Assembly (NCBI GenBank): GCA_016748015.1
Contig: JAAOMT010000369.1
Span: 1 to 64,000, forward strand
Direction: 5' to 3'
Length of the DNA stretch: 64,000 nucleotides
Source: Geosiphon pyriformis
Lineage: Eukaryota > Glomeromycota > Glomeromycetes > Archaeosporales > Geosiphonaceae
Part shown: positions 61,901-64,000 of the stretch, in pieces
Layout: each line of letters begins with the position of its first letter
How positions within the stretch are numbered: the first letter of the stretch is position 1
The notes under the pieces: model-generated
What the model saw: the letters and a program-made list of their open reading frames with translations, nothing else
Databases searched by the model: none
Told to the model about the DNA's origin: nothing
Program-made: the position numbers and the translations under genes

Positions 61901-63633
61901 CTCCTGTTTGTATTCGTGTCAGTACATCTAATAACTTTCTGGCAGGCATAGTTTGTGTTTTTCTCGATTGCAATGTGTCTCTGGGTGGCTTTTTAGTTAG
62001 TTCCTTTTGGTCTTATGATGGAGTGCCTATGTCTAAGGTTTTGGGTGAGTCAAGGTTTCTCAGATTTCTCCCTTCCCTTCGGTGGTATGGTATTGCCTTT
62101 GTGGATCAACTTTGCGACTGTCATGGTGCTATTTATAATTGGCATACTTTCAAGTAGTGGAAGAGATTGGATCTCCGTGGCCCAGTTCCTGAGTGGTTCA
62201 AGCATTCTGTTTTGTTTCTCAATAGTGTGGGATCTTCTCACGCTCAGTCTTTTGTTTTGGGTGATGGTGATCCTTCGAACATTTTTAAGTCTAGTGAATT
62301 TATGTCTGTTTGTAATTGTCTCTTGGCGACTGGTACTAGCAGCCTGTCAGTATATACGAATAGGTCTCTCAGTAATCTTGGCATGGTTGGCTGTAGAGCT
62401 GGCACTGCTGTTTTTTTTGAGGACATTGGTTTGGATTTGGGCATTAGTGTATTGGGTTTGATGTTGTCTACTTTGGTGGAATTGCAGACTGTTGTCTTAG
62501 CTCTGGAGTGTGTTCTCTCATCAAGCTCTGTTTGTTTGTTTTCAGATAGTCAATTGGCTTTGGATGCTTGCAGATCAGAGTTGGGTCTAGTGCATCCCAA
62601 TTTTCGTAATCAGTGCTGGGTCAAACATCATCATATTGTCAATGTAATTTGCAGTAAGAAGTTGAGGGTTAGTTTTCACAAGATAAAGGGTCATTCTGGT
62701 GTTTCGGGAAACAAGCATGCTAACACGATTGCTGATACCACTTCTTTTTCCAATTGGTATCTTCCTCCTCACTTGAGTGAACACTTCTTGTCGGCTGATG
62801 GTGATATTGTTTCTGGAAATTCAAGACATTTTGTTCGTGATATTTATCGTTCTATTTGTCGTGCACAATGAGAGGTTGGTTCTGGTTCTGGGGTTTTGGT
62901 GGGCAGCTTGTCTTTTGAGATTAATTGGCCCCATTCATCATTGGTATGGCATTCTGATTTGCACATGGCTGCAGGTTTCACCAGCAGGTCTTCATTCAGT
63001 ATACATACTTACTTTATAAAGTCTTTACACCATTAGCTGCTGGTTGCTGTTTGAAAGTGCCTCTACAATAGACATTATCCTAGCGTGTTGTGCTTGTATT
63101 GTGGTGAGGTGGAGGTGTTGGATCATGTGTTCTCTTGCAAGGTTGATGAGTCTGTTTGATGTCAATTGTTGGATTCTCATGTAGGGTCCTGGAAGGTGTT
63201 TTCTGGTTCCTCTCATTCTTCCTCAGGTATATTACAGCTGTTATCTTCTGGTGTTTCTGATTCCTTTGTGTCCATGGCTCTTTTTAAGGACTTCATTTTC
63301 AATGGGTGGTTTTGCGAGGCTGTTTCCGTTTTTCATGACCCCAAAATTGCTATTTTGGAGATTGTCAAGTTTGTGCACTCTCTTGGTCTTGCTTTCAAGG
63401 AGGATGTCTGGTCAGTTCATGTTAAGCATTGTGTGTATATGAAGAAGAATGGTCTGATCCTGCTAGATAGTTCGGCCATCATTTCGGTTCATGGTTTGGC
63501 TTCGAGGTTCTCTGCAAGAGTAGTTAGGTTACTTGGCATCACTAATGCTTTGGGTGTTCATTTTGGTTTTCGCAAGTCTTGCTTGTTTTTTTCAGGCATA
63601 GGTGATTCGGTATCAGTTCATATAGCTGGGTAG
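58945..63633 (+). pseudogene. LINE ORF2: endonuclease, RT, RNase H, zinc knuckle
   Basis: A single frame of 1563 codons without frameshift; the first 779 codons are open. Endonuclease: WKIAMCNVRE near residue 5, GGDFNED near 148. Reverse transcriptase: AYDSVGW near 656, GLDQGEIFSPLLW near 709, FVDDT near 769 (intact). RNase H: first Asp lost (VYTNRS for FTDSS, G-to-A), FSDSQ near 1199. Knuckle CX2CX7HX4C near 1383. Stops: 61282 TAG (Gln in the other copy), about 61453 TGA (Arg), about 61661 TAG (Trp), 62155 TAG (Gln), 62869 TGA (Trp), and three between 63030 and 63160. Endonuclease and RT as far as motif C could in principle still be made. Confidence 0.9.
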
Positions 63634-63755
63634 TGTTGTTCTGATCGGCCCAAGTGGCTGGTCATGTGTAGATAGTGCATGATTCACGCTTAGTTTAGAT
63701 CGATTTCTCAATATATAGTGCTAGGTAATATTTGGACCTCACTCGTTAAATAATA

Positions 63756-64000
63756 ATAATAATAAAAAAATTAAAATAAATTTTTTTTAACTATTTCATA
63801 AAAAATTTTTTACAATTTATTATTAAGTAAAATAAAAAATTATAAAACTATAAAATACATACTAAATTATTAAAAAAACAGATTTTTTGCAATTAATATT
63901 TTTATAAATAATATAATATAAATAATTTATAAATATATTATTATAAAAATTTCTTTTTTTTTATATTCAAAATTCTCCAAAGAACTAACTTAATAAAAAA
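63756..64000. other. AT-rich DNA to the window end
   Basis: No gene or recognisable element. Confidence 0.5.

Larger units (their letters stand above)
57013..63755 (+). mobile_element. Full-length LINE, plus strand, defective
   Basis: Same family and length as the minus-strand element at 20528-27265. Both 5' leaders share TTTTTTGAAA, AAGTTTTTTACC and similar strings, and both 3' ends share GGACCTCACTCGTTAA. The tail here is AAATAATAATAATAATAAAAAAA, not a pure A run. I could not fix the target duplication because both flanks are AT-rich. ORF1 and ORF2 are both present and both interrupted. Confidence 0.9.

Noticed and set aside
1-64000. Search by eye for tRNA and rRNA genes
   Set aside because: No T-loop-like GGTTCGAATCC-type motif with a matching acceptor stem, and no rRNA-like block, was found.

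Overview
The window looks like nuclear DNA of a filamentous fungus, most likely an arbuscular mycorrhizal glomeromycete of the Rhizophagus type. The support is very AT-rich DNA, intron-bearing genes with short GT-AG introns, many AAT microsatellites, and LINE ORF1/ORF2 proteins that resemble, from memory, the abundant Rhizophagus families. The genus is an inference; no database search was possible.

Layout. 1-33.1 kb is a transposon graveyard. It holds old, extremely AT-rich LINE relics (1-10.6 kb and about 29.4-33.1 kb), a 9.8-kb Ty3/Gypsy-type LTR retrotransposon on the minus strand (10589-20415, two 979-bp LTRs, TTGG target duplication), and a full-length 6.7-kb LINE on the minus strand (20528-27265, poly(A) tail, CTATATTG target duplication). 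The Gypsy element interrupts an older LINE relic. 33.7-46.7 kb is a gene island with three intron-containing genes: an Mrr-type PD-(D/E)XK nuclease-like protein with a C-terminal membrane segment (33788-34717, +), a LINES/LINS1 homologue (37021-39474, +), and a 13-exon PUF RNA-binding protein with a CCCH zinc finger (41970-46684, -). The last two converge. 46.7-51 kb is gene-free and rich in microsatellites, with a 94-bp assembly gap at 49655-49748. 51-56.1 kb holds two unequally decayed copies of a MULE/FAR1-type DNA transposon. 57.0-63.75 kb is a second full-length LINE on the plus strand.

Main observations. (1) The Gypsy element encodes a dUTPase with all five motifs between protease and reverse transcriptase, a cysteine-rich module before it, and an extra ORF after the integrase that ends inside the LTR. 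(2) Transposons of several classes carry disabling changes that are almost all C-to-T or G-to-A. Two LINE copies show complementary nonsense changes in adjacent codons, and the AT-rich islands can be read as the end point of the same process (RIP-like mutation or methyl-cytosine deamination). (3) Both LINEs join ORF1 and ORF2 by an overlapping TAATG stop-start.

The three host genes appear intact; every transposon coding region is broken. Exon boundaries were set by reading-frame continuity, splice signals and family motifs, not by transcript data.
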